A stretch of DNA of 64,000 bases, taken from assembly GCF_047308265.1 (NCBI RefSeq), contig NZ_JBKQWY010000005.1, positions 62,001-126,000 on the forward strand, given 5' to 3'. The notes under the pieces were generated by a model. It was not told where the DNA came from and ran no database searches. It saw nothing but the letters and a program-made list of their open reading frames with translations. This DNA is from Maricaulis sp047308265 (GTDB lineage Bacteria > Pseudomonadota > Alphaproteobacteria > Caulobacterales > Maricaulaceae). Within the stretch, counting starts at the first letter, position 1; each line of letters begins with the position of its first letter. Made by a program: the position numbers and the translations under genes. Positions 1 to 8,643 of this stretch are shown in pieces.

Positions 1-60
1 TCGGACCATTCCAAGTCAGACGATGACACACCGCGCCTTGCAGGCCGCGGCAAAGCTGGC

Positions 61-858
61 ATGTCTGAGCCATCCCAAACCCCGTCCTCATCTCCGTCCA
101 ACCCGGGAACCGAGAACGAGGCTCTCGATGCGGTGACGATTGCTGCTTTCGATGTGGATGCCCGCATTTTCCGCACACTCTGGCACAGCCTCATCATGCC
201 GCTCGACGTCGCCCATGACTGTCTGCGGGGTGATTTCACGCGCTATATCTCGCCGGTCCGGGTTTTTCTGGCGCTGTTCGGTCTTCAATTCACGGTGGCG
301 GCCATGTTCGGCACCCCGCTGACGCCGACGGTGGACACGCTGACGCTCAATCTCAGCCCTGACGCGTTCGAGACCTGGTTGGCAGGCGTGCCACGCAGCG
401 AGATCAATATCGCCCTGGACCGCTGGTTCGGTGCCTTGATGATGCCCATCATGATCCTGGCCTCCCTGCCCTACCTGGTGCTGTTGAAACTCTTTCGAAT
501 TCCGATCAGCTGGTGGGGGCATGTGACGCTCTATCTGATACCCACCAATGCCAGCCAGATCATCATGGTGGCCTTCCTCCCGCTGGGCATGTTTGACGTG
601 ATGTTCTTTCTGCTCGCGACGCTGATCGGCATGGTCGCCTTTTTCATGGTCCAGGGCCGCATGATCGCCCGCTATTATGCGCGCACCGCCTGGGGGGCGA
701 GCTGGCGCATCACCCTTCTGGTTTTGCTGTTGCCCATATCCATGTTTCTCACTCTGCTGTTCCAACAGATCGCCATTGCGCTCATTCTCGATCGCAATTT
801 CGACCTTTCGCTTCTAGAGCTTTATCTTCTCGAACTTGACCACGGAGACCCGCAATGA
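61..858 (+). CDS. DUF3667-type integral membrane protein
   Basis: A 265-residue protein with a polar N-terminus and four to five hydrophobic segments from about residue 75 onward. The stretch around residues 38-62 (FRTLWHSLIMP, then RYISPVRVFLAL) matches the start of DUF3667-like proteins, whose function is unknown. A second member of the same family lies two genes downstream (1899-2729). The reading frame stays open upstream to the window edge, so the ATG at 61 is the likely but not proven start. The stop overlaps the next ATG (ATGA), implying coupled translation with the oxidoreductase. No enzymatic motif is visible. Confidence 0.7.
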   Translation: MSEPSQTPSSSPSNPGTENEALDAVTIAAFDVDARIFRTLWHSLIMPLDVAHDCLRGDFTRYISPVRVFLALFGLQFTVAAMFGTPLTPTVDTLTLNLSPDAFETWLAGVPRSEINIALDRWFGALMMPIMILASLPYLVLLKLFRIPISWWGHVTLYLIPTNASQIIMVAFLPLGMFDVMFFLLATLIGMVAFFMVQGRMIARYYARTAWGASWRITLLVLLLPISMFLTLLFQQIAIALILDRNFDLSLLELYLLELDHGDPQ

Positions 859-1850
859 AATCGCGCGAAGTCCATCTGAACGCCTATCTGCAAGGCGAGC
901 CCAAGCCGGAAAACTTCTCAGTTGTCGAGGCCGACCTGCCCGCACCGGACATCGGTCAGGTTCGAGTCCGCAACACCTATATCTCGGTTGATCCTTATAT
1001 GCGGGGCCGGATGAGTGGGCGCCACACCTATATCGCCCCCTTCGCCATCGGTGCCGTCATGGAAGGCGGTGCTGTGGGCGTGGTCGCGGACAGCGAGTTT
1101 GATGGTCTCAATCCCGGCGATCATGTGATGTCGATGTATGGCTGGCGTGAAGGTTATACCGCCGCGGGCAATACGGTCATGAAGATCGACACGCAAAGCC
1201 TGCCGGAACAAGCCTATCTGGGCATTGCCGGTCTGACCGGGTTGACCGCCTATGTCGGGCTCAAGCGCATGATCGACCTCAAGGAGGGCGAGACCGTGTG
1301 GATGTCCGCTGGCGCAGGCGCTGTGGGCTCGGCCGGCATCCAGTTTGCCAAGGCCATGGGCGCCACGGTCATTGCCACCGCTGGCGGCGCCGAGAAATGC
1401 GAGTATGTCAAATCCATCGGTGCCGACCATGCCATTGACTACAAGGCGACGGATGATCTTGCCGCGGCCATCCGGGCTGTCGCACCGCAGGGTGTGGATG
1501 CCTATTTCGAGAATGTCGGCGGGACGCACTTCACCGCCGCTCTGGAGGTGCTGAACCCACGCGGGCGCATCGCCGCCTGCGGCATGATCCAGCGCTATAA
1601 TGATGCCGAACAAGCCTCCATCACGGACAATCTCACCATGATTGTCGGCAAGTCGCTGAATATTCGCGGCTTCATCGTCTCTGACCACATGGACATCCAG
1701 GGCGATTTTGTCTCTGACCTCACAAGCTGGATGATGGCTGGCAAGATCCAGCCCGCCGAGACCGTGCTGGACGGGATTGATCAAGCACCTGCGGCGTTCA
1801 TGGGCCTGTTTGAAGGTCGCAATACCGGCAAGATGCTGGTGAAAATCTGA
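855..1850 (+). CDS. NADP-dependent medium-chain oxidoreductase (leukotriene B4 dehydrogenase/CurA type)
   Basis: A 331-residue zinc-free medium-chain dehydrogenase/reductase. The N-terminal GroES-like half carries ISVDPYMRGRM around residue 45, and the Rossmann half has AGAGAVGSAGIQFAK around residue 153, both typical of the prostaglandin reductase/CurA enone-reductase family. These enzymes reduce activated carbon-carbon double bonds with NADPH; the substrate here cannot be told. It starts within the stop of the preceding DUF3667 gene (ATGA) and is followed by a second DUF3667 gene, so the three are probably one transcript. Length is normal for the family. Confidence 0.88.
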   Translation: MKSREVHLNAYLQGEPKPENFSVVEADLPAPDIGQVRVRNTYISVDPYMRGRMSGRHTYIAPFAIGAVMEGGAVGVVADSEFDGLNPGDHVMSMYGWREGYTAAGNTVMKIDTQSLPEQAYLGIAGLTGLTAYVGLKRMIDLKEGETVWMSAGAGAVGSAGIQFAKAMGATVIATAGGAEKCEYVKSIGADHAIDYKATDDLAAAIRAVAPQGVDAYFENVGGTHFTAALEVLNPRGRIAACGMIQRYNDAEQASITDNLTMIVGKSLNIRGFIVSDHMDIQGDFVSDLTSWMMAGKIQPAETVLDGIDQAPAAFMGLFEGRNTGKMLVKI

Positions 1851-1859
1851 TCAATGGTG

Positions 1860-1879
1860 CGGGCCGCTTCGGCGGCCCG
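1860..1879 (+). other. UUCG tetraloop hairpin between coding regions
   Basis: A perfect 8-bp stem (CGGGCCGC/GCGGCCCG) closes a TTCG loop at 1868-1871. It sits between the oxidoreductase stop (1850) and the GTG at 1899. No T-run follows, so it looks like an mRNA-stabilising or processing structure rather than a full terminator. Confidence 0.55.
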
Positions 1880-1898
1880 TTCTCGACGGGGGAAACGC

Positions 1899-2729
1899 GT
1901 GGATACTGGGATTGAGCAGGACCGCAAGGCGGCCCTGAACCGAGGCGATATGGAAAGCCTGACCGAGGAGGTTCTCGGTCTGAACTATCGCGGCATGCGT
2001 ACGTTGTGGACGCTTGTGATCTTTCCCCGCCGAGTGTTCAAGGCATTCATGACCCGCGATCTGGTGCCCTATACGCCCCCTCTGCGGATCTGGCTGACCT
2101 TGATGAGTCTCGGTGTTCTGCTTTCTGTCCTGTGGGGTGGATATGGCGGCATGCTTCACGAGCAATTCATTCCCGCAGGCTCACCCCTCAACGCGTTCGA
2201 CTACGTCCCACCCGAAGACAGTCCCGAATTGCCTGGCTGCGCCCGGCTCGACAACGCCATCGGCTCCTTTCCGGCAACGATCCAGAAGCTGACGGGCAAG
2301 TGTTTTCTCAATTATGCCGAGTCCTATGGCAACTGGGCCGCTGTCCTCCACGCCCCGTTGATTGGTGCCATCAGCCTGATCAACATTTTTATTCTGGGGT
2401 GGATGACCCGGGATGCCCACTGGCGCAGTCTCTGGAACATTGTGTTCGGCTTCCAGGTCGTCGCTTCGTTTGTAGGTGTGACAATTGGCACGATCTTGAT
2501 GTCTCAAGGTGTGTCGCCGATGATCACACCGCTTATTGTGCCCCTCTCAACCCTCTATGTCTTCCTCCGTGGCGGTTATGGCATCTTTGCGTCGACATGG
2601 GTCGGGCTCGTGGTGAAGAGCCTGCTCTTCGCCTTCTGCTGGATGATTATCCTGATGCTGGGCAGCATGTTGATGACGACACTCGCCATGGTGGGGCCGT
2701 TGATCGTCATTTTTATCCAGTACGGCTAG
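1899..2729 (+). CDS. DUF3667-like integral membrane protein, second copy
   Basis: A 276-residue protein resembling the one at 61-858: an RTLWTLVIFPRR motif, then VPYTPPLRIWLTL, then several hydrophobic helices. I place the start at GTG 1899 because a GGGGGA ribosome binding site lies just before it and because the ATG at 1854 would put the UUCG hairpin inside the coding region. The middle third contains a soluble loop with two cysteines (LPGCARLD and GKCFLNY). Function is unknown; family assignment is by motif only. Confidence 0.65.
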   Translation: MDTGIEQDRKAALNRGDMESLTEEVLGLNYRGMRTLWTLVIFPRRVFKAFMTRDLVPYTPPLRIWLTLMSLGVLLSVLWGGYGGMLHEQFIPAGSPLNAFDYVPPEDSPELPGCARLDNAIGSFPATIQKLTGKCFLNYAESYGNWAAVLHAPLIGAISLINIFILGWMTRDAHWRSLWNIVFGFQVVASFVGVTIGTILMSQGVSPMITPLIVPLSTLYVFLRGGYGIFASTWVGLVVKSLLFAFCWMIILMLGSMLMTTLAMVGPLIVIFIQYG

Positions 2730-2730
2730 G

Positions 2731-2910
2731 TCAGGCGTCTTCCGGTCGACGCGTCAGCCGACCAAACAGCCAACCGGCTCCAATCGCCGCGACAAGTGCA
2801 GATCCGGTCTGTCCCAGACCGATCTGGTCTGCACCCCAATAGACACCGAACGCGACCAGTAGAAGCAATGGTAGCAAGCGAATCGACCGAATCGTCATGT
2901 CTGTTTTCAT
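2731..2910 (-). CDS. Small two-helix membrane protein
   Basis: A 59-residue protein starting MKTDMTIRSIRLL, with two hydrophobic segments (about residues 11-25 and 33-47) and a basic-acidic tail RLTRRPEDA. An AGGGTGA ribosome binding site lies 8 nt before the ATG at 2910, which decides this start over longer upstream options. It converges on the DUF3667 gene with one base between them. It has the look of a small inner-membrane protein of unknown function; a positive-inside charge pattern supports a hairpin topology. Confidence 0.6.
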   Translation of the reverse strand: MKTDMTIRSIRLLPLLLLVAFGVYWGADQIGLGQTGSALVAAIGAGWLFGRLTRRPEDA

Positions 2911-3135
2911 GATTGGTTCACCCTGAAACATGTGGATTACTGGTCGCAAACTTCGGGCCGACACCCCAATTCGGGGGTTTTCCAAGGGAAAATGCAGTGA
3001 TTCCGGCCGGAATCTCCTGATATAGCTTGCCAATCCACTCTCTTCTTGGCCTTCATTGTCCGGTCAATGAACTGGCAGCTGCCGAATGGTCGAAAGGTGA
3101 TCGCTAGGCCCTGCTCAACAACCGGGGGGAACCCT

Positions 3136-3402
3136 ATGAACAAGTCTGATCTCGCCAAGGCCGTTGCCGACAAGACCGGCCTGTCCCGCACCCAAGCTGG
3201 TGAAGCCGTTGATGCTGCTATCGAAGCCATCATCGATGCCGTCAAAGAAGATGACAGCGTCCAGCTGGCTGGCTTTGGCACCTTCCACGCCAAGCATCGC
3301 GAAGCCCGTGAAGTGCGTAATCCGCGCACTGGCGAAAAAATGATGTCCAAGGCCCGCACGCAGGCGGCTTTCCGCCCGGCCGCGGCTCTCAAAGACATCT
3401 AA
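3136..3402 (+). CDS. hup: DNA-binding protein HU
   Basis: An 88-residue nucleoid protein of the HU/IHF family. It has the two-helix dimerisation part (NKSDLAKAVADKTGLS), the GFGTF turn near residue 46 and the arm motif RNPRTG near residue 62, with the usual full length. HU binds and bends DNA as a dimer without strong sequence preference. The start is set by ATG 3136 behind AGGGGGAA-like purines (GGGGGGA), and a strong terminator follows 27 nt after the stop, so it is monocistronic. HU rather than IHF is favoured by the lack of IHF-specific extensions. Confidence 0.95.
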   Translation: MNKSDLAKAVADKTGLSRTQAGEAVDAAIEAIIDAVKEDDSVQLAGFGTFHAKHREAREVRNPRTGEKMMSKARTQAAFRPAAALKDI

Positions 3403-3428
3403 TCAGTCCTATCAGGGTTCTGATGAAG

Positions 3429-3457
3429 CGCCGCCCGCATACCGGGCGGCGTTTTTT
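3429..3457 (+). terminator. Rho-independent terminator of hup
   Basis: A 9-bp GC-rich perfect stem (CGCCGCCCG/CGGGCGGCG), loop CATAC, followed directly by six T residues on the plus strand. Confidence 0.93.
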
Positions 3458-3518
3458 ATGGTGCAACAGCGTGACACAACACCAACCCTGTCTGACTTGA
3501 GCCCTGTCACGACACACA

Positions 3519-3548
3519 AACGGCCCGCTGCGAGAGCAACGGGCCGTT
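3519..3548 (-). terminator. Hairpin after DAHP synthase gene
   Basis: A 9-bp stem (AACGGCCCG/CGGGCCGTT) with a 12-nt loop lies about 30 nt past the stop of the DAHP synthase gene. On the minus strand it is followed by TTGTGTGTCG, a weak T-tract. It probably terminates the minus-strand operon. Confidence 0.6.
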
Positions 3549-3579
3549 GTGTCTTCAATACCGGCTGGTGGCCGGGCCT

Positions 3580-4947
3580 CTAGGCCGCGTTGATCGTGTT
3601 ATTGCGGCGCACGCGCTTGATCGACTCGGCAATCCGGAAGGACATGTCCAGCGCCTGATCGGCGTTGAGGCGCGGATCACAATGCGTGTGGTAACGCGAT
3701 TCCAGATCGGCCTCGGTGACCGGGTTGGCACCGCCCACACATTCGGTCACATCCCGTCCCGTCATCTCGAAATGCACACCGCCCGGATGCGCACCTTCGG
3801 CGTAGAGCACCTCCATAAAGGTCTCCAGCTCGGTGAGGATCTTGTCGAACTCACGGGTCTTGTAGCCGTTATCCGTCTTGACGGTATTGCCGTGCATGGG
3901 ATCAGAGGACCAGACGACCTTGCGGCCCGCTTGCGTGACCGCCCGGGCCAGTGCCGGCAATTTCTCGCCGATCGTATTATGTCCCATACGCGTGATCAGC
4001 ACGAGACGGCCCGCTTCATTGGCCGGGTTTAGCGCATCGATCGTCGCCAGCAATTCATCCGGCGTCATGCCCGGCCCGCACTTCACCCCGATCGGGTTGG
4101 AGATGCCACGCGCATACTCGAAATGCGCACCATCGAGCTGACGGGTCCGCTCACCGATCCAGATCATATGGGCCGAGGTCGCATACCAGCTGCCCGTATT
4201 GGGATCGCGACGGGTCAGCGCCTCCTCGAACGGCAGGTGCAGGGCTTCGTGACTGGTAAAGAAGTCGACCGACTCCAGGGCCGGAGCACTCTCGGCCGTC
4301 ACACCACAGGCCCGCATAAAGGACAGGGCCTCGCTGATACGGTCAGCCGTTTCAGCGTAAAGCTCGGCGGCAGGACTGTCCTTGACGAAGTCCAGTGTCC
4401 ACTGGTGGACATTCTGCAGGTCGGCATAACCGCCTGACGCAAAGGCACGCAACAGGTTGAGGGTCGACGCCGACTGGTCATAGGCACGCAGCAGGCGCTG
4501 CGGATCCGGCTCGCGCGATTCCGGCGTGAAGGCGACGCCGTTCACACTGTCGCCGCGATAGCTCGGCAAGCTCACACCATCAATGGTTTCCATGTCGGAC
4601 GAGCGCGGCTTGGCAAACTGCCCCGCCATACGGCCCACTTTCACCACGGGCTTGCTGGCTGCAAAGGTCAACACCACCGCCATTTGCAGCAAAACGCGGA
4701 AGGTGTCGCGCACGCCTTCCGTGGAGAATTCACGGAAGCTTTCCGCACAATCCCCGCCCTGAAGGAGGAAGGCCCGGCCGGCTGCCACATCGGCAAGCTG
4801 ACGACGCAGGCGTCGTGCCTCGCCGGCAAATACGAGTGCCGGGCGATTGGCCAATTCCTCGGTGGCCCGCGCCAGGGCGAGCTCATCCTTGTATTTGGGC
4901 ATTTGCTGGACAGGCCGGGCCCGCCAGGAATTCGGAGTCCACGTCAT
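3580..4947 (-). CDS. 3-deoxy-7-phosphoheptulonate synthase, class II
   Basis: A 455-residue class II (plant/actinobacterial type) DAHP synthase, which condenses phosphoenolpyruvate with erythrose 4-phosphate as the first step of aromatic amino acid synthesis. Recognisable family blocks are LLQGGDCAESF near residue 80, VGRMAGQFAKPRS near residue 103, KCGPGMTPDELL near residue 290 and DPMHGNT near residue 350. Length is normal. It starts 28 nt after the glutathione reductase gene, so it is probably the last gene of a five-gene minus-strand unit (glmU to here). Its substrate erythrose 4-phosphate comes from the pentose phosphate pathway, to which rpiA of the same unit belongs. Confidence 0.93.
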   Translation of the reverse strand: MTWTPNSWRARPVQQMPKYKDELALARATEELANRPALVFAGEARRLRRQLADVAAGRAFLLQGGDCAESFREFSTEGVRDTFRVLLQMAVVLTFAASKPVVKVGRMAGQFAKPRSSDMETIDGVSLPSYRGDSVNGVAFTPESREPDPQRLLRAYDQSASTLNLLRAFASGGYADLQNVHQWTLDFVKDSPAAELYAETADRISEALSFMRACGVTAESAPALESVDFFTSHEALHLPFEEALTRRDPNTGSWYATSAHMIWIGERTRQLDGAHFEYARGISNPIGVKCGPGMTPDELLATIDALNPANEAGRLVLITRMGHNTIGEKLPALARAVTQAGRKVVWSSDPMHGNTVKTDNGYKTREFDKILTELETFMEVLYAEGAHPGGVHFEMTGRDVTECVGGANPVTEADLESRYHTHCDPRLNADQALDMSFRIAESIKRVRRNNTINAA

Positions 4948-4975
4948 TTCAAGGCCGCTTTCATCATCTTGCAGC

Positions 4976-6355
4976 TTACTGCTCGGGCGGTGTCCATTTC
5001 TCCTTCATGGTCACCAGTTCTTCCGCACTCGTCGGGTGTACGGCACAGGCTGCATCATACTGATCCTTTGTCAGCCCCGCCTTAACGGCGATGGCGGCCA
5101 GCTGGATCATTTCCGGTGCATCCGGTCCGACAATGTGCACACCCAGCACCCTTTGGGTCTCACCCTCGACCACCAGCTTCATGAGCATACGGCTCTGCTG
5201 GTCTCCGAGGGTCTGCTTCATCGGGCGGAAGCTGGTCTTGTACACGTCGACGCTTGCATGTTTTTTGCGCGCATCCTCCTCAGACAGCCCCACGCTTCCA
5301 ACGGGAGGCTGTGTGAAGACGGCTGACGCAATATCATCATGGTCGAAAGCCGTCGGCGTGTCACCATACACTGTTGCAGCAAAGGCAGCACCTTCGCGTA
5401 TGGCCACCGGCGTCAGATTGACGCGATTGGTGACATCACCCACCGCATAGATGTGGTCAACGCTGGTTTTGGAATACTCATCCACACGAACCGCACCCTT
5501 GTCATCGATCTCGACGCCCGCAGCATCAAGCCCCAGACCCGCGACGGCGGGCACACGGCCGATGGCATACATCACGACATCGGTATCGATATGCTCGCCA
5601 TTGGTGAGGTGGACCCGCTTGCTGCCGTCCTCGAGCTGTTCGATGCGCTTGAACACGGTGTTGGTCTTGATCTCGACACCGGACATCTCGATTTCCTTGT
5701 GAACATGCTCACGCACATCCATGTCGAAACCGCGAAGCACCGGACTGCCCCGATAGACCTGGGTGACCTTCGACCCCATGCCGTTGAAGATCTGGGCAAA
5801 TTCGCAGGCAATATAGCCCCCGCCCGCAATCACAACACGCTGAGGCAGGCTGTCGAGGTGGAAAGCCTCGTTTGACGTGATACCCAGCTCATACCCCTCG
5901 ATATCATCGGGCACATAGGGCGTTCCGCCGGTGGCAATGAGGATGGTCCGGGCCGTGACCGTCTTGCCGGAATTGACCAGGCGCAGGGTGTGCGCATCCA
6001 CAAACTCGGCGCGATCGGAAATCGTTTCCACCCCGGCATTGCCCAGAATACGACCATAAATGCCTTCAAGCCGGTCGATTTCCTTATCCTTGTTGGCAAT
6101 CAAGCTTTCCCAGCTGAAGGTCGTCTCCCCCACGCTCCAGCCGAAATCCTCGGCGAGCTTGAAGTATTTGGGAAATTCACTGGCATAGACGAAGAGTTTC
6201 TTCGGCACACAGCCGCGGATCACACAGGTCCCGCCATAACGAAACTCCTCGGCGATCGCCACCTTGCCTGCTCCGTGCTGACGCGCCATGCGGGCCGCAC
6301 GCACACCGCCGGAACCGGCACCAATAACAAACAGGTCGTAGTCAAATTCGCTCAT
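4976..6355 (-). CDS. gor: Glutathione-disulfide reductase
   Basis: A 459-residue flavoprotein disulfide reductase. The FAD fingerprint GAGSGG lies at residues 12-17, the redox-active pair is C44 and C49 in GGTCVIRGCVPKK, and the C-terminal HPTSAEE carries the catalytic base histidine. The CVIRGC form and the overall length match glutathione reductase better than dihydrolipoamide or mercuric reductases. It reduces oxidised glutathione with NADPH in the cytosol. It lies in a same-strand series with rpiA (99 nt upstream) and DAHP synthase (28 nt downstream), a grouping that joins NADPH-related and pentose phosphate functions. Confidence 0.93.
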   Translation of the reverse strand: MSEFDYDLFVIGAGSGGVRAARMARQHGAGKVAIAEEFRYGGTCVIRGCVPKKLFVYASEFPKYFKLAEDFGWSVGETTFSWESLIANKDKEIDRLEGIYGRILGNAGVETISDRAEFVDAHTLRLVNSGKTVTARTILIATGGTPYVPDDIEGYELGITSNEAFHLDSLPQRVVIAGGGYIACEFAQIFNGMGSKVTQVYRGSPVLRGFDMDVREHVHKEIEMSGVEIKTNTVFKRIEQLEDGSKRVHLTNGEHIDTDVVMYAIGRVPAVAGLGLDAAGVEIDDKGAVRVDEYSKTSVDHIYAVGDVTNRVNLTPVAIREGAAFAATVYGDTPTAFDHDDIASAVFTQPPVGSVGLSEEDARKKHASVDVYKTSFRPMKQTLGDQQSRMLMKLVVEGETQRVLGVHIVGPDAPEMIQLAAIAVKAGLTKDQYDAACAVHPTSAEELVTMKEKWTPPEQ

Positions 6356-6454
6356 AATCTGTGTCCTTGCGGCAGGCCCCTCGCGTGAGGACGGAGGCCG
6401 TCAATCTGGCTGGCAAGCTGGGGTGTGGACCGGCGACATGGAAGACGCAGAACT

Positions 6455-7153
6455 TCACAATTCCATCACGCGCGCCTGATGATCCTCACCCACAATCACC
6501 ACACGGGCCATGTTGAGGAACAGGCCGTGCTCGACAACACCGGGAAGATCCTTGAGGCCCACATCCACCGCGCTGGCATCGGGGATTTCACCACAGCCAC
6601 AATCGAGAATGTAGTTTCCGCCATCGGTGATAAAGGGATCGAGCCCGTCACCCTTGCGGCGCAATTGCACGTCCGGCTTGCTGACACCGGCCTTGCTGAG
6701 GGCCTGATAGATCTGGCGCGCCGTGATGGAGAAGCCGAACGGGTCGACCTCCACCGGAAGCGGGAACTGCCCCAGTGTCGAGACCAGCTTGCTCTCGTCG
6801 ACGATCACCACCATCAGATCGGACGCCCGGGCGATGAGTTTCTCGCGCAGATGGCGTCCGCCGCCCCCCTTGATGAGCTGGAAACGCCCGTCGACCTCGT
6901 CGGCCCCATCAATGGTCACGGCAATCTGGTCGACATGGTCAACATCGAGAAGCGGGATACCGACATCACGCGCCAGATCGGCGGTCTGATCAGAGGTGGG
7001 CACACCCTTGATATTGAGCCCGTTGCGGACCCGTTCGCCCAGCATGCGCACAAAAATCTCTGCGGTCGAACCGGACCCCAGACCCAGCGTCATGCCCTCT
7101 TCGACATAATCAAAGGCGGCGGCTGCCGCGTGAGTTTTCTGACGATCACTCAT
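6455..7153 (-). CDS. rpiA: Ribose-5-phosphate isomerase A
   Basis: A 232-residue enzyme interconverting ribose 5-phosphate and ribulose 5-phosphate. The phosphate-binding loop GLGSGST (residues 24-30), the DGADEVD catalytic segment and KGGGGRHLREK are all present. The start ATG at 7153 overlaps the stop of the aldehyde dehydrogenase gene as ATGA, which decides it over a longer in-frame extension. Length is normal for RpiA. Confidence 0.95.
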   Translation of the reverse strand: MSDRQKTHAAAAAFDYVEEGMTLGLGSGSTAEIFVRMLGERVRNGLNIKGVPTSDQTADLARDVGIPLLDVDHVDQIAVTIDGADEVDGRFQLIKGGGGRHLREKLIARASDLMVVIVDESKLVSTLGQFPLPVEVDPFGFSITARQIYQALSKAGVSKPDVQLRRKGDGLDPFITDGGNYILDCGCGEIPDASAVDVGLKDLPGVVEHGLFLNMARVVIVGEDHQARVMEL

Positions 7154-8643
7154 GTGTCCACTCCCCCCAGAAGCACATATTTCAGCTCGGTGAATTCCTC
7201 GACACCCCATTTACCGCCCTCGCGGCCAATGCCCGATTCCTTGACTCCACCGAACGGCGTTGCGGCCGAACCGACCATGGGCGCGTTGACGCCGATCATG
7301 CCGTAATCCAGGCCTTCGGTCATGCGATGCACCCGGCCAATATCGCGCGTGTACAGATACGCGGCCAGGCCGTAGGGCGTGTCATTGGCAAAACGCAGGA
7401 TTTCGGCCTCGCTGTCCATTTTGTAGACGCTGGCCACCGGGCCAAAAATCTCGAAACAGGCCAGGTCCATCTCCGGTGTTCCGCCCTCGATCAGGGTCGG
7501 CGCATAAAAGGCACCGCCCAGCTCATCGACCAGAGAGTGTCCACCGGACACAATGCGCGCACCGCCATCCACGGCCCGGCGCACCAGCCCATCCACGCGC
7601 TCTACAGCCTGGGTGTGGATCAGCGGCCCCAGATCCGTATCCCCCGCGAAACCATCACCCACCTTGAGAGCGTCGACCTTGGTTTTCAGGGCTGCCAGCA
7701 GGTCGTCATAAATACCCGGCTGGGCAATGATCCGGTTGGCCGACACACAGGTCTGTCCGGAGACGCGGAATTTCGAGGCCACAATGCCCGCGGCCGCGGT
7801 GTCCACATCGGCATCATCCATGATGATGAAGGGCGCATTGCCGCCCAGTTCGAGAGCGACGCGTTTCACGCCATCTGCTGCCTGGCGCATCAGCAGCTTG
7901 CCCACCGGGGTCGAGCCCGTGAAACCGATCATGCGGACTTCGGGCGCGCCGGTCAGTACCGGCCCGATTTCCTGGGCATCGCCGCACACAATGTTGAACA
8001 CGCCCTTGGGTACGCCTGCCTCCTCGGCCAGCTCAGCCAGAGCGAGTGCAGAGAGCGGGGTTTCCGGCGCAGGCTTGATCACCATGGTGCAGCCCGCCGC
8101 CAGGGCCGGAGCACATTTGCGGGTGATCATGGCATTGGGGAAGTTCCATGGCGTGATACACGCCACAACACCGATGGGCGCGCGTGTCGTCCAGCCACGT
8201 GAACCAGGAAACGGCGGCGTCAGGGTTTCGCCATGAATACGCTTGGCCTCTTCCGCCGACCATTCGATGAAGGCCGCGCCGTAGACGATTTCGCCCCGGG
8301 CCTCGCGATAGGTCTTGCCCATTTCCGCGGTCAGGATGGTCGCCAGATCATCGGCATGGGCGAGGATGAGATCATGCCAGCGCATGAGGATCTTGCCGCG
8401 CTCATAAGGCGAGACCTTTTTCCAGCGTTCAAACGCGGTCTGAGCGGCCTCGACCGCGCTGCGCGCGCCCTCCGCGCCCACATCCGCCAAATGTGCGATA
8501 TCCTCACCCGTGGCGGGATTGTTGATCACCAGCGAACGCGGCCCCTCCACCCAGGCGCCATTGATATAGGACTGGTGGCGCAGAAGACGGGGTTCGGACA
8601 GTCTGGACGCCAGGGTGTCAGCGGTCAAAGTGGTCATGCGCAT
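7150..8643 (-). CDS. gabD: NAD(P)-dependent aldehyde dehydrogenase, succinate-semialdehyde dehydrogenase type
   Basis: A 497-residue aldehyde dehydrogenase. It shows ITPWNFPNAMITRK for cofactor binding, GFTGSTPVGK, ELGGNAPFI with the general-base glutamate, and the nucleophile cysteine in SGQTCVSANR. The overall motif set (SNRILVHxGIYD-like region, GGVKESGIGREGG at the end) is that of GabD, oxidising succinate semialdehyde to succinate; other short semialdehydes remain possible. Its ATG shares one base with the glmU stop (TGATG), and its stop overlaps rpiA, so translation through this operon is coupled. No gabT partner is in the window. Confidence 0.87.
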   Translation of the reverse strand: MRMTTLTADTLASRLSEPRLLRHQSYINGAWVEGPRSLVINNPATGEDIAHLADVGAEGARSAVEAAQTAFERWKKVSPYERGKILMRWHDLILAHADDLATILTAEMGKTYREARGEIVYGAAFIEWSAEEAKRIHGETLTPPFPGSRGWTTRAPIGVVACITPWNFPNAMITRKCAPALAAGCTMVIKPAPETPLSALALAELAEEAGVPKGVFNIVCGDAQEIGPVLTGAPEVRMIGFTGSTPVGKLLMRQAADGVKRVALELGGNAPFIIMDDADVDTAAAGIVASKFRVSGQTCVSANRIIAQPGIYDDLLAALKTKVDALKVGDGFAGDTDLGPLIHTQAVERVDGLVRRAVDGGARIVSGGHSLVDELGGAFYAPTLIEGGTPEMDLACFEIFGPVASVYKMDSEAEILRFANDTPYGLAAYLYTRDIGRVHRMTEGLDYGMIGVNAPMVGSAATPFGGVKESGIGREGGKWGVEEFTELKYVLLGGVDT

